The notes: a model not told the origin generated them from the sequence alone. A stretch of 64,000 nucleotides of DNA from Marimicrobium sp913061115 (GCF_047729875.1 NZ_CP159826.1:558001-622000), one strand, 5' to 3'. Shown: positions 6,964 to 15,636, counted from the stretch's first letter. A program made the numbers and translations.

Positions 6964-9900
6964 ATGATCAGATTAGTGTCTATACTGTTGTCGTCCCTAA
7001 TGGTAATGAGTTGTAGTCAGGGGTCGGGGGAAACCTCTGGTCTTGCGATAGAAACGTGGGAAACCTCTGTTCTTACGATAGAAACAGAAGAAAAAGGTCC
7101 AATCGAAGGCGGTAAGCAATGGGTGGAGATTGCAGCGCTTCAGTCGTCGGTTCTACCCCCCGATCGATATAATTTTGGGGTCCGGAAAAAAGGCAACGCG
7201 CGCGCATTCCATAGTCCGGGTTCCAGTAGTCAGTCGTATGCCAGCGTGCTCCTTCCCCCCGGTGAATATATTGCTTCAGTAGAAGCATTTAGCTCTGAAG
7301 GCGACACCAAGATAGCGTCTAAAGAGTTCACGATAGCTGGAAGCCCCCCCAGCGAGGTCAGCTTACAAGGTATATCTTGGTCTTTTAATCTTGATGATAA
7401 TGCCCAAGGCGATATATTGCGCGTCGATGTAAAGCATGGTGCGCTGCCGACGGGATTGGTGAGTGCAATCTATAGTCCCCAAAGTGCGCTCGGGCCATCG
7501 AGTGGGAGTCCCCAAAGTGCGCTCGGGTCATCGAGTGTTAGTTCCCAACGTGCGGTCGGATCATCGAGTGTTAGTTCCCAAGGTGCGGTCGGGTCATCGA
7601 GTGTTAGTGCCCAAGGTGCGGTCGGGTCATCGAGTGTTAGTGCCCAAGGTGCGCTTGAGTCATCGAATGGTAGTTTCCCGCTTGCGCTCGGGTCATCAGA
7701 GGGTGGCTGTGAATCGATGCTTACCAACGCGGGCGAGGGCCTGAGTTTAACCAGCGGAATTGTTACGCTTGGTTCTGTGGCTTTTCCCGAACTCGCAATA
7801 GCGAAGGAGGTGACGGCAGGCACAATAGAAGTCACAAGCGCTAGCCTTAAAATCAGTGGTGGTAAAGACAGTAGTTCTTGTATCCAGAGTCAAATCGATG
7901 CCATCAACGATCAGCTTGCGTATCAAGAAGACCAGATCCTAGGGCTTTATGACGAAATTGATCGAGATGAACAGGCATTTTTCTATTATCTTAGCGATAT
8001 CAACAGCGATGTGTCTGAACTTATAACGATTTCATTCAATGATGCGATCGGCCGTGTAAAGCAAGATTTTAAAATCTTCATGCAGAAGGGTGGATTTTGG
8101 GACCCAACGGCCAGTGATACTCCGCAAGTTTGGACAACCGAGGGTGTTCAGCGCGCCATTGACCCCATAGTGCTTGCATCCTGTGGAAAATCTGAATCTG
8201 TTTGTTGCGTTAACGATAATCCTGACGAGGTGCCGTCTTTTTGTGCTGATGTTGAAGATGACAACGACGGCCCATTTGATGCTTTAGCGACTAGCCGCCA
8301 GCCCGATACTTTTGCCGAAGATGTTGGCCATGTGAGCAACTCAAGCTACGGCGGCGGATGTGTGTACGATTGTTATAAAAATATTACTCAATCCGACAAC
8401 CGAGATATTGGTTTACTCTTTAAGCACTACGCACAGTCGCTCGACTCAGCGGTGTCAATTTGTGCCTCCCCCAACGCGAGTGTGCGCGTGCATTGCCCAT
8501 CTGGCAAAACCGATAAGGGCAATGTTTGGGACCCCACCGTTTGTGGTAGCCCTGAAGACGTTGGGACTCCAGCTTGCGTAAGTGAGCCTACTAATGCTGC
8601 TGACTCTTTCAATATTGTTCCGTTGTTTGATCAATATAATGATGCAATAGGAGCAGTTTATGTGAGAGCTGTTAGTGCTTTGCAGGCCGCTCATACCCAG
8701 GAGCAGTTGATTAACTGGCTGAACATTTACCGCTATATCGCAAGCACAGAGAATGGTGTTGGCATCAAGTCCATCACGAACCCTGCAGCATTGCCCGGCA
8801 CTCACTACAGCCCTGCTAGCAGTATGTGGTGTGGGAAGGAAGGTTATCCAGCGACCCCTGAAGAGCATGCAGATGCGTTTAACTGTGCGCAAACACAGTT
8901 GGGTTTGGTGTATGCACAAAGACTCAATATTTTATATGCAACAACCTTGAACCATATGATTAGCGACTTGGCTGTTGACGGTCAGGTGTACCCATCGGAG
9001 CCATTGGAAGCACCGAGTGAATGGGCGCAATGGGCTGAAGGAAAAAGCTGGAGCATCGACTACGCCACAGAAATAGGTAAGGCGCTACCTGCTATTTTTT
9101 GGGACGGTAGCCGAACCCCGATTGATCTATTAAAACGGGTTGCAGGCCGAAATTCACCTTCGCCCAGCGGTGTTGTTTGGACGGAAGGCAGCGTGCTATA
9201 CCAAAGTTATCAAATTAAAAAAGTCGATACCTGTATGCGCAGCTTGAGACGATTCAATAGTGATGCCACGAATTCCAGCACCGACATTATTGATGCAGTG
9301 GGCAGCTTTGAAGATTGTCCATCTCTATTTGCACTGAGTGATCAGACGCCGGTTAACCAAGGTTATTACGATGGTGCAATGTTGCAGCCTTACAGTCTCA
9401 CTGTGGCTCCAGGTGGTTTCGATTGTCCCGCGTCGTGCGGTGTCAATGAATGTGCATCAGGGTTGAATAACTCAATTTCGCCGGAAGGGGGCCAGGGCCT
9501 GGTTGATGGCCAATGTCGTGGGTTTTGTTCCGACAGTAACACGTGCGGAGATTATCGTTATGCCACTGGCAATGCTGTCGATTGCACCCGTTGCGGGTCT
9601 GAAGGCGCGGTGGCTCAACCGTCGCTGGCACTGAGTGCCCCCATGCCGGGTAATATTGCATTATGTGCAGCTAAGGTTGTACCTACAGTCAGCGCTTCCG
9701 AAAGCGAGACCATTAATTGCCCTGGTGTTGACCAAACAATGTATTACGGCAAGCGGTATGTCAATGCTTTAGGTGCGGGTGCCGCAAACCCAGGCGACGG
9801 CACTGAGGCTAGCTTTGTACAAATGATGAGTGATACCACTACGTCGTTTAAAACAGGCGAAACCCAGTCATTGGCATGCAGCGTTGATACTTTCCCAGAG

Positions 9901-10965
9901 GGAGACGTGATCGAGGGTTTTTATGGCCAATGTTTTTGTGGTGTAGATGGCACGCAGCTAACGTGGTATCGGCCGCAAGATAGACCAGACACAGGCCTTG
10001 CAGCACTGCCAGCTAATTTGAGTTATTTGGCCTGCGGCAATTATAAAGCCCCCAACTCGCCTAATGTAGTTGACGAGTACTATTCGTTGAGCAGCGAGCT
10101 AAAAAACGAGCCGCCAACGCAATATCGAGATAAGATAACCACAGACCAAAAAACGTTTGAGTCAGATATAGGCGTTACCAGCGCTGAAAATGGTGGCGCT
10201 GGAGTTAGGTATGAAGTGGCTTTTGCTAACATCGACTCTCAATGCAATGACGCAGGCCCCGGCCAGATACTTGTCACGATGTTGCCTATGGCCGACTTGC
10301 CTCAGGGTACTATTAATAATTATCTAAACCTCGCCAAGGTAACGCAGCCTCAATGTCTTTTCCCTGCAACTGACCGCAAGATCGTTACCGATGTAGGCCA
10401 GCCTGCTTACATGGCTTCGCTGGAACTCGGTGCTGGTCTCCGCGAAGCAATGCTGTGCGGGTGGGTTAATGACGACGGTGGCGATTGCGGCAAGGGAAAT
10501 GGTAGTGAGCGAATTATTGAAGAGGAGCAGCGTTGCAGCGGGGTCAAGTTCAATCAGATTACCAATAGGGACAATGACACCTACTATACCTATCCTCTGC
10601 AAATCAGACCCAAAAATCTAGCAACAGGAGAGTTAGCGGGTGGACCGCGAATCCCCATTGACTTGCTCATGCAGTGCAGTGATGACGGCGCTTTGGAATG
10701 TGAAGATCAAAGTACCTGCATGCACATGGTGACGTTTAAGTCAGCGGGCGACGCCGATGAAGAATTGGCGAAACGAGGGTTTGTCTGCACAACGACAAAA
10801 AACGATCCTAGTAATCCCGGCAATAGGGATATAAGAGCCAGTATGGAATGCAGACTCCAGGATGGAAGAAAATATCAAATAGCTTTGTCACAGGAGGTGG
10901 CGTGGGTCGGCCCCGATGAAGATGGCCGTGTGGGCGTTGTGATTACTGAGTTGGATGCCAACTAG
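6964..10965 (+). CDS. Very large Cys-rich lipoprotein of unknown function
   Basis: 1333 residues. N-terminal lipoprotein signal with lipobox VMSC (Cys17). Residues 35-160 look like a beta-rich domain. Residues 171-247 are seven 11-residue tandem repeats of the type SSQGAVGSSSV. A short coiled-coil-like stretch follows (about 305-335, QIDAINDQLAYQEDQ). The C-terminal 900 residues are rich in Cys, Asn, Asp and Gly with clustered cysteines (for example CVNDNPDEVPSFC, CGDYRY, CTRCG), suggesting a disulfide-stabilised extracellular structure. The start ATG is preceded by AT-rich promoter-like DNA. I do not recognise the family. A short exported ORF overlaps its stop codon. Confidence 0.75.
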   Translation: MIRLVSILLSSLMVMSCSQGSGETSGLAIETWETSVLTIETEEKGPIEGGKQWVEIAALQSSVLPPDRYNFGVRKKGNARAFHSPGSSSQSYASVLLPPGEYIASVEAFSSEGDTKIASKEFTIAGSPPSEVSLQGISWSFNLDDNAQGDILRVDVKHGALPTGLVSAIYSPQSALGPSSGSPQSALGSSSVSSQRAVGSSSVSSQGAVGSSSVSAQGAVGSSSVSAQGALESSNGSFPLALGSSEGGCESMLTNAGEGLSLTSGIVTLGSVAFPELAIAKEVTAGTIEVTSASLKISGGKDSSSCIQSQIDAINDQLAYQEDQILGLYDEIDRDEQAFFYYLSDINSDVSELITISFNDAIGRVKQDFKIFMQKGGFWDPTASDTPQVWTTEGVQRAIDPIVLASCGKSESVCCVNDNPDEVPSFCADVEDDNDGPFDALATSRQPDTFAEDVGHVSNSSYGGGCVYDCYKNITQSDNRDIGLLFKHYAQSLDSAVSICASPNASVRVHCPSGKTDKGNVWDPTVCGSPEDVGTPACVSEPTNAADSFNIVPLFDQYNDAIGAVYVRAVSALQAAHTQEQLINWLNIYRYIASTENGVGIKSITNPAALPGTHYSPASSMWCGKEGYPATPEEHADAFNCAQTQLGLVYAQRLNILYATTLNHMISDLAVDGQVYPSEPLEAPSEWAQWAEGKSWSIDYATEIGKALPAIFWDGSRTPIDLLKRVAGRNSPSPSGVVWTEGSVLYQSYQIKKVDTCMRSLRRFNSDATNSSTDIIDAVGSFEDCPSLFALSDQTPVNQGYYDGAMLQPYSLTVAPGGFDCPASCGVNECASGLNNSISPEGGQGLVDGQCRGFCSDSNTCGDYRYATGNAVDCTRCGSEGAVAQPSLALSAPMPGNIALCAAKVVPTVSASESETINCPGVDQTMYYGKRYVNALGAGAANPGDGTEASFVQMMSDTTTSFKTGETQSLACSVDTFPEGDVIEGFYGQCFCGVDGTQLTWYRPQDRPDTGLAALPANLSYLACGNYKAPNSPNVVDEYYSLSSELKNEPPTQYRDKITTDQKTFESDIGVTSAENGGAGVRYEVAFANIDSQCNDAGPGQILVTMLPMADLPQGTINNYLNLAKVTQPQCLFPATDRKIVTDVGQPAYMASLELGAGLREAMLCGWVNDDGGDCGKGNGSERIIEEEQRCSGVKFNQITNRDNDTYYTYPLQIRPKNLATGELAGGPRIPIDLLMQCSDDGALECEDQSTCMHMVTFKSAGDADEELAKRGFVCTTTKNDPSNPGNRDIRASMECRLQDGRKYQIALSQEVAWVGPDEDGRVGVVITELDAN
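7474..7704 (+). repeat. Seven tandem 33-bp coding repeats
   Basis: In-frame units starting with AGT at 7474, 7507, 7540, 7573, 7606, 7639 and 7672 encode an 11-residue Ser/Gly/Ala linker in the giant lipoprotein. The central units are almost identical and the outer ones have drifted, the usual signature of slippage or unequal exchange. Copy number is probably variable between strains. Confidence 0.9.
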
Positions 10966-11128
10966 GCTATTCAACACATTGCATTGGCTTTGGCTGGGCA
11001 GTATCTCCTTGGCTCACGCCGGCGTTACTGCACGGCAGTTTAGATTGAATAACAACAACGGCCCCCAAAGGGGCCGTTGTTGTTTGTGCTCGATTTCGCT
11101 CGGCTTGGGTTTACTATATCGGAGTTAA
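10955..11128 (+). pseudogene. Short exported ORF, probably a truncated gene
   Basis: ATG at 10955 overlaps the stop of the giant lipoprotein gene. The 57-codon frame begins with a plausible signal peptide (RLFNTLHWLWLGSISLAHA, then GVTARQF), but after about 33 residues it runs into a terminator hairpin (11045-11079) and out at TAA 11126. The most likely reading is the stump of a second operon gene cut by a recombination event that brought in the terminator. A genuine tiny secreted peptide is the alternative. Confidence 0.4.
11043..11080 (+). terminator. Rho-independent terminator
   Basis: Long hairpin AACAACGGCCCC, loop CAAA, GGGGCCGTTGTT, followed by TGTTTG. It closes the giant lipoprotein transcription unit. 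Confidence 0.75.
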
Positions 11129-11255
11129 GGGCTCTAAGCCCTTTTATCTGTCTTATACTTCAGCCTGCCAGCGTCCAACGCAGGCTTTTATGTAACGGAA
11201 GCAGCATTGCACCCTTATCATGTTTAGCAAAATGAGCGCTTAGCTCGGTGGCCTT

Positions 11256-11465
11256 ATGAGCGAACTCACCACGTATCAGCATCACTACGAGGCCTTTGGT
11301 CTTAACATTCTCATCGATATGCTGCTGCCTGAGCTGCCGATGCATGCCGGCGCAGATTTGAGTTCATTGGCAGTGCACATTGCGGCTTCGAATCATGAGG
11401 ATTGGCCGCCGTTGGTGGCAAATGAACACAGTACGCCATCGCTGCAAATGGCGCTGGGGGATTAA
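11256..11465 (+). pseudogene. HprK-related kinase, N-terminal remnant
   Basis: 69 codons resembling the N-terminus of HPr-kinase-related proteins that travel with PqqD-like peptides: YEAFGLNILIDMLLPELP matches the family opening (a hydrophobic strand followed by LPELP), and the frame stops after LQMALGD. The kinase P-loop domain that should follow is gone. It faces the PqqD-like remnant, tail to tail with 3 bases between, whereas functional pairs normally point the same way. Family assignment is from pattern memory. Confidence 0.45.
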
Positions 11466-11468
11466 CGC

Positions 11469-11768
11469 TTAAGGCATCAACACAACAACACGCTTTATGC
11501 AGGCTTGATGAAGCCAAGCTTGGACGTCTTGTCTGCATTGATCAACTTCAACCGAATAGATAGACACTAAATGAGTGCAGATTTCATCCAGAGATTGCGG
11601 TTGGCTGAGTGCATCCCAGATGGCCGACCCTTCGTCGTTGAGGATGAGATAATCGCTGGTTTTGCTCTGAAACAGTGCGATTTCGCCATCCAATTCGCTG
11701 AAAACGGCTTCTGGGTTGCGTTTGAAGCAGGCGTTGAGGTCAGTGTTGATAACGGGTTCCTTGGATAG
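11469..11768 (-). pseudogene. PqqD-like (RRE fold) protein, 5'-damaged
   Basis: The open frame from 11768 to the TAA at 11469-11471 encodes FKRNPEAVFSELDGEIALF, then DYLILNDEGSAIWDAL, SLDEICTHLVSIYSV and CRQDVQAWLHQACIKRVVVL. This is the order of a complete PqqD/RiPP-recognition-element domain: gE..L, the Y.LN..g..IW strand-helix, then two helices. There is no ATG/GTG/TTG before the conserved N-terminus except a TTG at 11693 inside the domain, and a stop at 11769-11771, so the start appears lost. PqqD-like proteins present peptides to modifying enzymes; none is nearby. Confidence 0.55.
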
Positions 11769-11969
11769 CTACGATCACAGCGCCAGTGTACAACGACCGC
11801 GCTCGTATTTGTGCTCCATCAAGGCACAAATTAAGAGCCGTCATTAAAAAAATGCATGCGATTCTTGCGGATTTAAAGGTTAATTTACACCCCAAGAAAC
11901 GTTTTATTGGGACAACTATAATGGGGGTTTGATTTTCTGGGATATTGGCTGGAACCGAATAAACCGCTT

Positions 11970-12191
11970 GTGCCGTCAAGTACAAGCTTAACTCGCCTCT
12001 TAAATCATGCTCGCCAGCTTTATGAGCAAACAGCTGATATCAATCGGTTGCGGGAGTATGTGCAAAGGTGGGTTCATTGGCATCGCAGCGGATTGCGAGG
12101 TTTGATTGATGAACGCAATCGCTTTCAACGGTTTTGGCTGTCCGTCATGAACACACTCAACATAACGGATAATAAAGCCCGCCCACTATAA
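11970..12191 (+). CDS. Small protein or gene fragment of unknown function
   Basis: 73 codons with helical, Arg/Trp-rich character: LLNHARQLYEQTADINRLREYV, WVHWHRSGLRGLIDERNRFQRFW. It has the feel of the C-terminal end of a larger enzyme, possibly one that went with the neighbouring HprK/PqqD remnants. I cannot assign a family. No ribosome binding site is obvious before the GTG start. Confidence 0.3.
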   Translation: MPSSTSLTRLLNHARQLYEQTADINRLREYVQRWVHWHRSGLRGLIDERNRFQRFWLSVMNTLNITDNKARPL

Positions 12192-12205
12192 GAGCGGACG
12201 TCAGT

Positions 12206-13195
12206 CTATTTATTCACGCTTATGTTAATGTTAATTGCCGTACAGGAAGCATTTTTACCAATAACAAAAGCGCAATTATCATGCACCCGGACATCCCTAT
12301 TGTTGACGACACTCGAAAGCACAAAACTGGTCACTCTAGAGGCCTTAATGGATTCGGGTGTTGCAAAACGATAAAGAATGTCCGCCGATACTCGTCCTTC
12401 AAAGGCATCGTCGTAAGACAGGTTGGTGCCAACGCTGAAACCATTACCCATGTTGTACGCAATACGCCCTTGCACGCCAGAGCCATCCACTGCGCCTAGG
12501 TCGCCCTTTTGGTAGTAGTAACCGATAGAGGTTTCGAACTCGGGCGTAATGCTGTAACCCACATCGACACCGTAGGTATCTAAAGACCCACCGTTATAAA
12601 CACTGTTGAGTCGGTACTCTTTGTCATCGACAGGCACCAGTGCATAGACATTGACGTTCCACGTATCCGAGACCGCCTCTATGCCGAAGGCCACCTGCTG
12701 GAAATCAACCGTTTGAGAGTTGGTCACTGGCACACCGTTATCCGTAGAACCTGTTGCCATCTCACGCGAATCATAGCCGCCATTCACACCCAACATCCAA
12801 GCGTTGTCATCGGTGAGCCAGCGATAGCCTATGCGTGTCGAAGTCGATAGCGTGGTGCCATCCACTTCTGTATTGATAATACTGGAGTAGTCGTCGAAGT
12901 CTGCAAAGTTCGCATTGGCAAGGACGTCCAAAAACAATACGCCGTTGTCGCTCACCATCATGGGCAGGAAGAAACCAAGGCCCGCTTGGTTAGGTGTGCC
13001 TGCGCCTTGTGTGGCCCCTTGGAAGCCCCAGTTGAACTTCACCACGTCTTTGAGATTGACCTCACTCTCAATAGGTTCACCTGCACTGTTGTCTTGAGCT
13101 TCTTGCGCAAACACATTTGCTGACAGTAGCATTGAGAGCATCAGAACTGCTGGGCTGAGTAGATGACGTTTTAGGGCTGTTGAAGTGTGGGGCAT
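12206..13195 (-). CDS. Inverse-autotransporter-like outer-membrane beta-barrel with short tail
   Basis: 329 residues: signal peptide 1-30 (ending SANVFA), a short linker, then about 235 residues of amphipathic beta-strands with the intimin/invasin barrel signature GYRWLTDDNAWMLGVNGGYDSR and the later strands SIGYYYQKGDLG and GFSVGTNLSYDDAFEGRVSADI. Inverse autotransporters usually carry a C-terminal passenger of Ig-like domains; here only about 55 residues follow, with NRDVRVHDNC and a second Cys. A broken paralogue lies at 15733-16044 with the same NRDVRVHD motif. Probably an outer-membrane barrel displaying a short disulfide loop; this is inference. Confidence 0.7.
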   Translation of the reverse strand: MPHTSTALKRHLLSPAVLMLSMLLSANVFAQEAQDNSAGEPIESEVNLKDVVKFNWGFQGATQGAGTPNQAGLGFFLPMMVSDNGVLFLDVLANANFADFDDYSSIINTEVDGTTLSTSTRIGYRWLTDDNAWMLGVNGGYDSREMATGSTDNGVPVTNSQTVDFQQVAFGIEAVSDTWNVNVYALVPVDDKEYRLNSVYNGGSLDTYGVDVGYSITPEFETSIGYYYQKGDLGAVDGSGVQGRIAYNMGNGFSVGTNLSYDDAFEGRVSADILYRFATPESIKASRVTSFVLSSVVNNRDVRVHDNCAFVIGKNASCTAININISVNK

Positions 13196-13269
13196 TGGAA
13201 GAATCTTCTATGGTTAGATTGTGCGCGGATTATACCACGCTGGCTCCTGTGTAATAGGGCTCATCGACA

Positions 13270-13400
13270 ACAAAAAATCCGCACTAGGCGGGTTTGAGAA
13301 GGCTCAGGCTTTACGCAGCTTCCTGATGCCCACTAGCGACAGCAAACCTGCCATGATGCCAAGTAGCCACAGTGGGCTGGTGGGGACGGGAGTGGTGCTA
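13270..13400 (-). repeat. Inverted copy of the sorting-signal/terminator module (copy D)
   Basis: On the minus strand this encodes TPVPTSPLWLLGIMAG..., RKLRKA and the stop, followed by the CCGC-CTAGT-GCGG hairpin and TTTTTTG. It is close to module B but inverted relative to the three LRR genes. No LRR repeats precede it. Confidence 0.85.
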
Positions 13401-13634
13401 TCGACTGCAAGAGCCAGCTTTAGCCAGCTCAAGCTTGGAAATTTCTTTTTTACCCTTTTCTTCGCTAACAAGCTTGAGACGAGCACCGCCGACGAAAACT
13501 CCCATTGTTATGTACTGTTCTATGAAATAGTTTTTACTCGATTCTGGATTAACTGCAATTACATTCGGGGAGAATTCAGATTCTGTGGATATTTTATATT
13601 CTTGACCAGACTCTACGGTTTCATAAAAAAACAT
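13304..13634 (-). pseudogene. DUF2846-like domain fragment joined out of frame to a sorting signal
   Basis: The minus-strand frame 13634-13398 encodes about 78 residues (FFYETVESGQEYKI, IAVNPESSKNYFIEQYITMG, GGARLKLVSEEKGKKEISKL). This resembles the C-terminal half of DUF2846 small lipoproteins, which carry YF..Q...G....G..L.LV.EE.G. Its frame stops at 13398, while the sorting signal sits in another frame (13486-13304), so the join is out of frame. The N-terminal half and signal peptide are absent. It reads as a recombination product between a DUF2846 gene and the 3' module. Confidence 0.5.
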
Positions 13635-13956
13635 AAGCGGCGCAGTCTATATCTACTAAAGATTATAAATATAGAGGTTTAAGACACCGCCCTCTAACTC
13701 TGTCCCAACTCAAGAATGCCCTGCGACCAGACCCCTTCGCGCCTACCTGTGACGAAGAAGCTGACGCACTTAATGGTGCACCGCCCTGGGCGGGATTCTG
13801 GCTGGAGCCACCAACGATTACGCAGCGGTTTAAGCACTGGACGGACTATGCCGCACACCAAATTCGGAAGTTACCCAATGACGGACAAATACCGAGCGCG
13901 CATCAAATACCCACTAACAGTCCGCTAACTCCCGGTGTTTGGGTGAAGGCATAAAG
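13635..13956. other. Intergenic region with a possible coding remnant
   Basis: A plus-strand frame from about 13700 to the TAA at 13952 contains CDEEADALNGAPPWAGFWLEPPTITQRFKHWTDYA when read in short pieces. It is protein-like, with no start codon and no family I recognise. It runs directly into the gene starting at 13957 and may be its truncated upstream partner. Otherwise nothing is seen. Confidence 0.3.
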
Positions 13957-14574
13957 ATGGCCGCCGAGAAAGATCTAGGCTTTAGGGCAGTTGGAGATAT
14001 CGAAATTGGAGGCAAGCCCGGTGAGCCTGAGCGCGAAGTATTTGCCAGGGCGAGTCTCAGTCCGCTCATGAAGGCTGCGGGGACAATCCATGAGTACGCC
14101 GTCTCAATTACAGACTATGAAATCTGCGACCTGATGGTCGTTCTTGATAAACAGGTATCGGAGACCTTGAGTGGATCAGACCTGAAGGTGGCTCAACGAA
14201 TACTCGCAGGGCAGGCTTTTACGCTGGACGCCATTTTTAATAAGCTGGCCATTGAGGCCGCGAATAATATCGACACAGACCATGCCAATGTCGAGCTGTA
14301 CTTGAAGTTTGCATTAAGGGCGCAGTCGCAGAGTCGCGCAGCTTTCCTCGCACTAAACGATATTATGAACCCTAGCCTGGCTAACTTTGTGAATCAGGCC
14401 AATATATCGGCTGGGCATCAGCAGATAAATAACCATGTGGAAAAAGAAAGTCCGCCAAGCGAACTAATGGAGCAACGTCATGAACGGATGGACACCAGAA
14501 CGCCGAGAGAGGCAGGCACGGCTTATTCAACAGTGGAGGCCATGGGAGCAGTCGACAGGCCCGACAAGCAATGA
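13957..14574 (+). CDS. Hypothetical cytoplasmic helical protein
   Basis: About 205 residues without signal peptide or membrane segment, predicted mostly helical. Ordered pieces include SLSPLMKAAGTIHEYAVSI, LMVVLDKQVSETLSG, AQRILAGQAFTLDAIFNKLA and LKFALRAQSQSRAAFLALND. Its 3' end overlaps the next gene by 95 bases. I do not recognise a characterised family; such overlapping hypothetical pairs are common in phage-derived or mobile DNA. ATG 13957 (MAAEKDLGF) is preferred to the TTG at 13939. Confidence 0.55.
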   Translation: MAAEKDLGFRAVGDIEIGGKPGEPEREVFARASLSPLMKAAGTIHEYAVSITDYEICDLMVVLDKQVSETLSGSDLKVAQRILAGQAFTLDAIFNKLAIEAANNIDTDHANVELYLKFALRAQSQSRAAFLALNDIMNPSLANFVNQANISAGHQQINNHVEKESPPSELMEQRHERMDTRTPREAGTAYSTVEAMGAVDRPDKQ

Positions 14575-14698
14575 AGGGAAGAAGAGGGTGTCGGGTAACG
14601 CTTACAAGGGCGCAGTGAGGCCAAGACTCCGCCAGGTGTCTGGGCTGTTGCGGGTGCAGAGCAGACAGTTGGAGGCGTTTTTATCGACTAGACCATAG
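14480..14698 (+). CDS. Small basic protein (WTPERRxRQA type), overlapping its upstream neighbour
   Basis: 72 residues: WTPERRERQARLIQQWRPWE, then QSTGPTSNEGKKRVSGNAYKG, then a basic tail ending in LRVQSRQLEAFL. The WTPERR...W.PWE.STGP.....K..S..NA.KG pattern is one I have seen recurrently in proteobacterial hypothetical proteins; no function is known to me. It is highly basic, so nucleic-acid contact is conceivable. It overlaps the upstream ORF by 95 bases in another frame, implying a two-gene unit. Confidence 0.55.
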   Translation: MNGWTPERRERQARLIQQWRPWEQSTGPTSNEGKKRVSGNAYKGAVRPRLRQVSGLLRVQSRQLEAFLSTRP

Positions 14699-14775
14699 GG
14701 TTTCCCCTATTTAGCAGCGCAGTCCAGATAGGATATACTCCGTCATGCAAAGATTGATCTGCGCTTGGAGATACA

Positions 14776-15636
14776 ATGGGACACACAACAATACGCCGGC
14801 TTTTAGCCCCGCTAATTTTTTTTAGTTCTGTGCTGCTATCGGCTCAGGCTTTGGCCTTTGATGTCGGTGGCTTCAGTTATGATGTCCTTAATGCAACTGA
14901 TGTCGAAGTAACGGGCCGCGCAGCGGGTAACACTGACACGGACATAGTGATTCCTGCCACTGTTGTGTATAGCGGAATCACTTACGACGTTAAAACCGTT
15001 GGGTATGCTGCTTTCGACACCAACGCCCTCACCAGCGTGATTATTCCAGACAGCGTTACGACCATTGGGAGTAATGCTTTCTACGGGAACGCCCTCACCA
15101 GTGTGACTATTCCAGACAGCGTTACGACCATTGGGGATTCTGCTTTCCCTGGCAACGCCCTCACCAGCGTGATTATTCCAGACAGCGTTACGACCATTGG
15201 GAATTTTGCTTTCATTGACAGCGGCCTCACCAGCGTGATTATTGCAGACAGCGTTACGACCATTGGGAATTTTGCTTTTTACAATAACGCCCTCACCAGC
15301 GTGACTATTCCAGATAGCGTTGAGGCCATTGGGCTTGGTGCTTTTGGCTTAAACGCCCTCACCAGCGCGGTCTTTGGAGGCAACTTTGGCGGCTTTCAAC
15401 TCGACATGTTTGAATACAATGCCGATCTAGCGACCATCACCTATGCGCAGGGCGCTTCGGGATGGGATGCTCCGCTGCGGGTCTTTACGGCTGACACTGG
15501 CCCAACAGGAAGTGTCACTGCGGAAGCAGCAGCTTCATCAGCAGCAACGCCCGTCCCAACCAGTCCACTGTGGCTGTTGGGCATCATGGCAGGACTGCTG
15601 TCGCTGGTGGGCATCAGGAAACTTCGTAAAGCCTGA
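14776..15636 (+). CDS. Short BspA-like leucine-rich-repeat surface protein with sorting signal
   Basis: 286 residues: signal peptide 1-28 (ending SAQALA), a beta-rich start (FDVGGFSYDVL), about seven LRR_5 units of 23 residues (VIIPDSVTTIG..AF..N.LTS), a linker, then the same anchor as its two paralogues (PVPTSPLW, hydrophobic helix, RKLRKA). Unlike those it has no fibronectin-III domain. Its terminator (15649-15661) has lost most of its T run. The N-terminal half differs clearly from the other two proteins, while the C-terminal 30 residues are almost identical, consistent with 3'-module exchange. Confidence 0.85.
   Translation: MGHTTIRRLLAPLIFFSSVLLSAQALAFDVGGFSYDVLNATDVEVTGRAAGNTDTDIVIPATVVYSGITYDVKTVGYAAFDTNALTSVIIPDSVTTIGSNAFYGNALTSVTIPDSVTTIGDSAFPGNALTSVIIPDSVTTIGNFAFIDSGLTSVIIADSVTTIGNFAFYNNALTSVTIPDSVEAIGLGAFGLNALTSAVFGGNFGGFQLDMFEYNADLATITYAQGASGWDAPLRVFTADTGPTGSVTAEAAASSAATPVPTSPLWLLGIMAGLLSLVGIRKLRKA

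Noticed and set aside
7474..7704. Regular 33-base repeats suggesting a CRISPR array
   Set aside because: Units are contiguous with no spacers, in frame, and encode an 11-residue linker inside a large lipoprotein.
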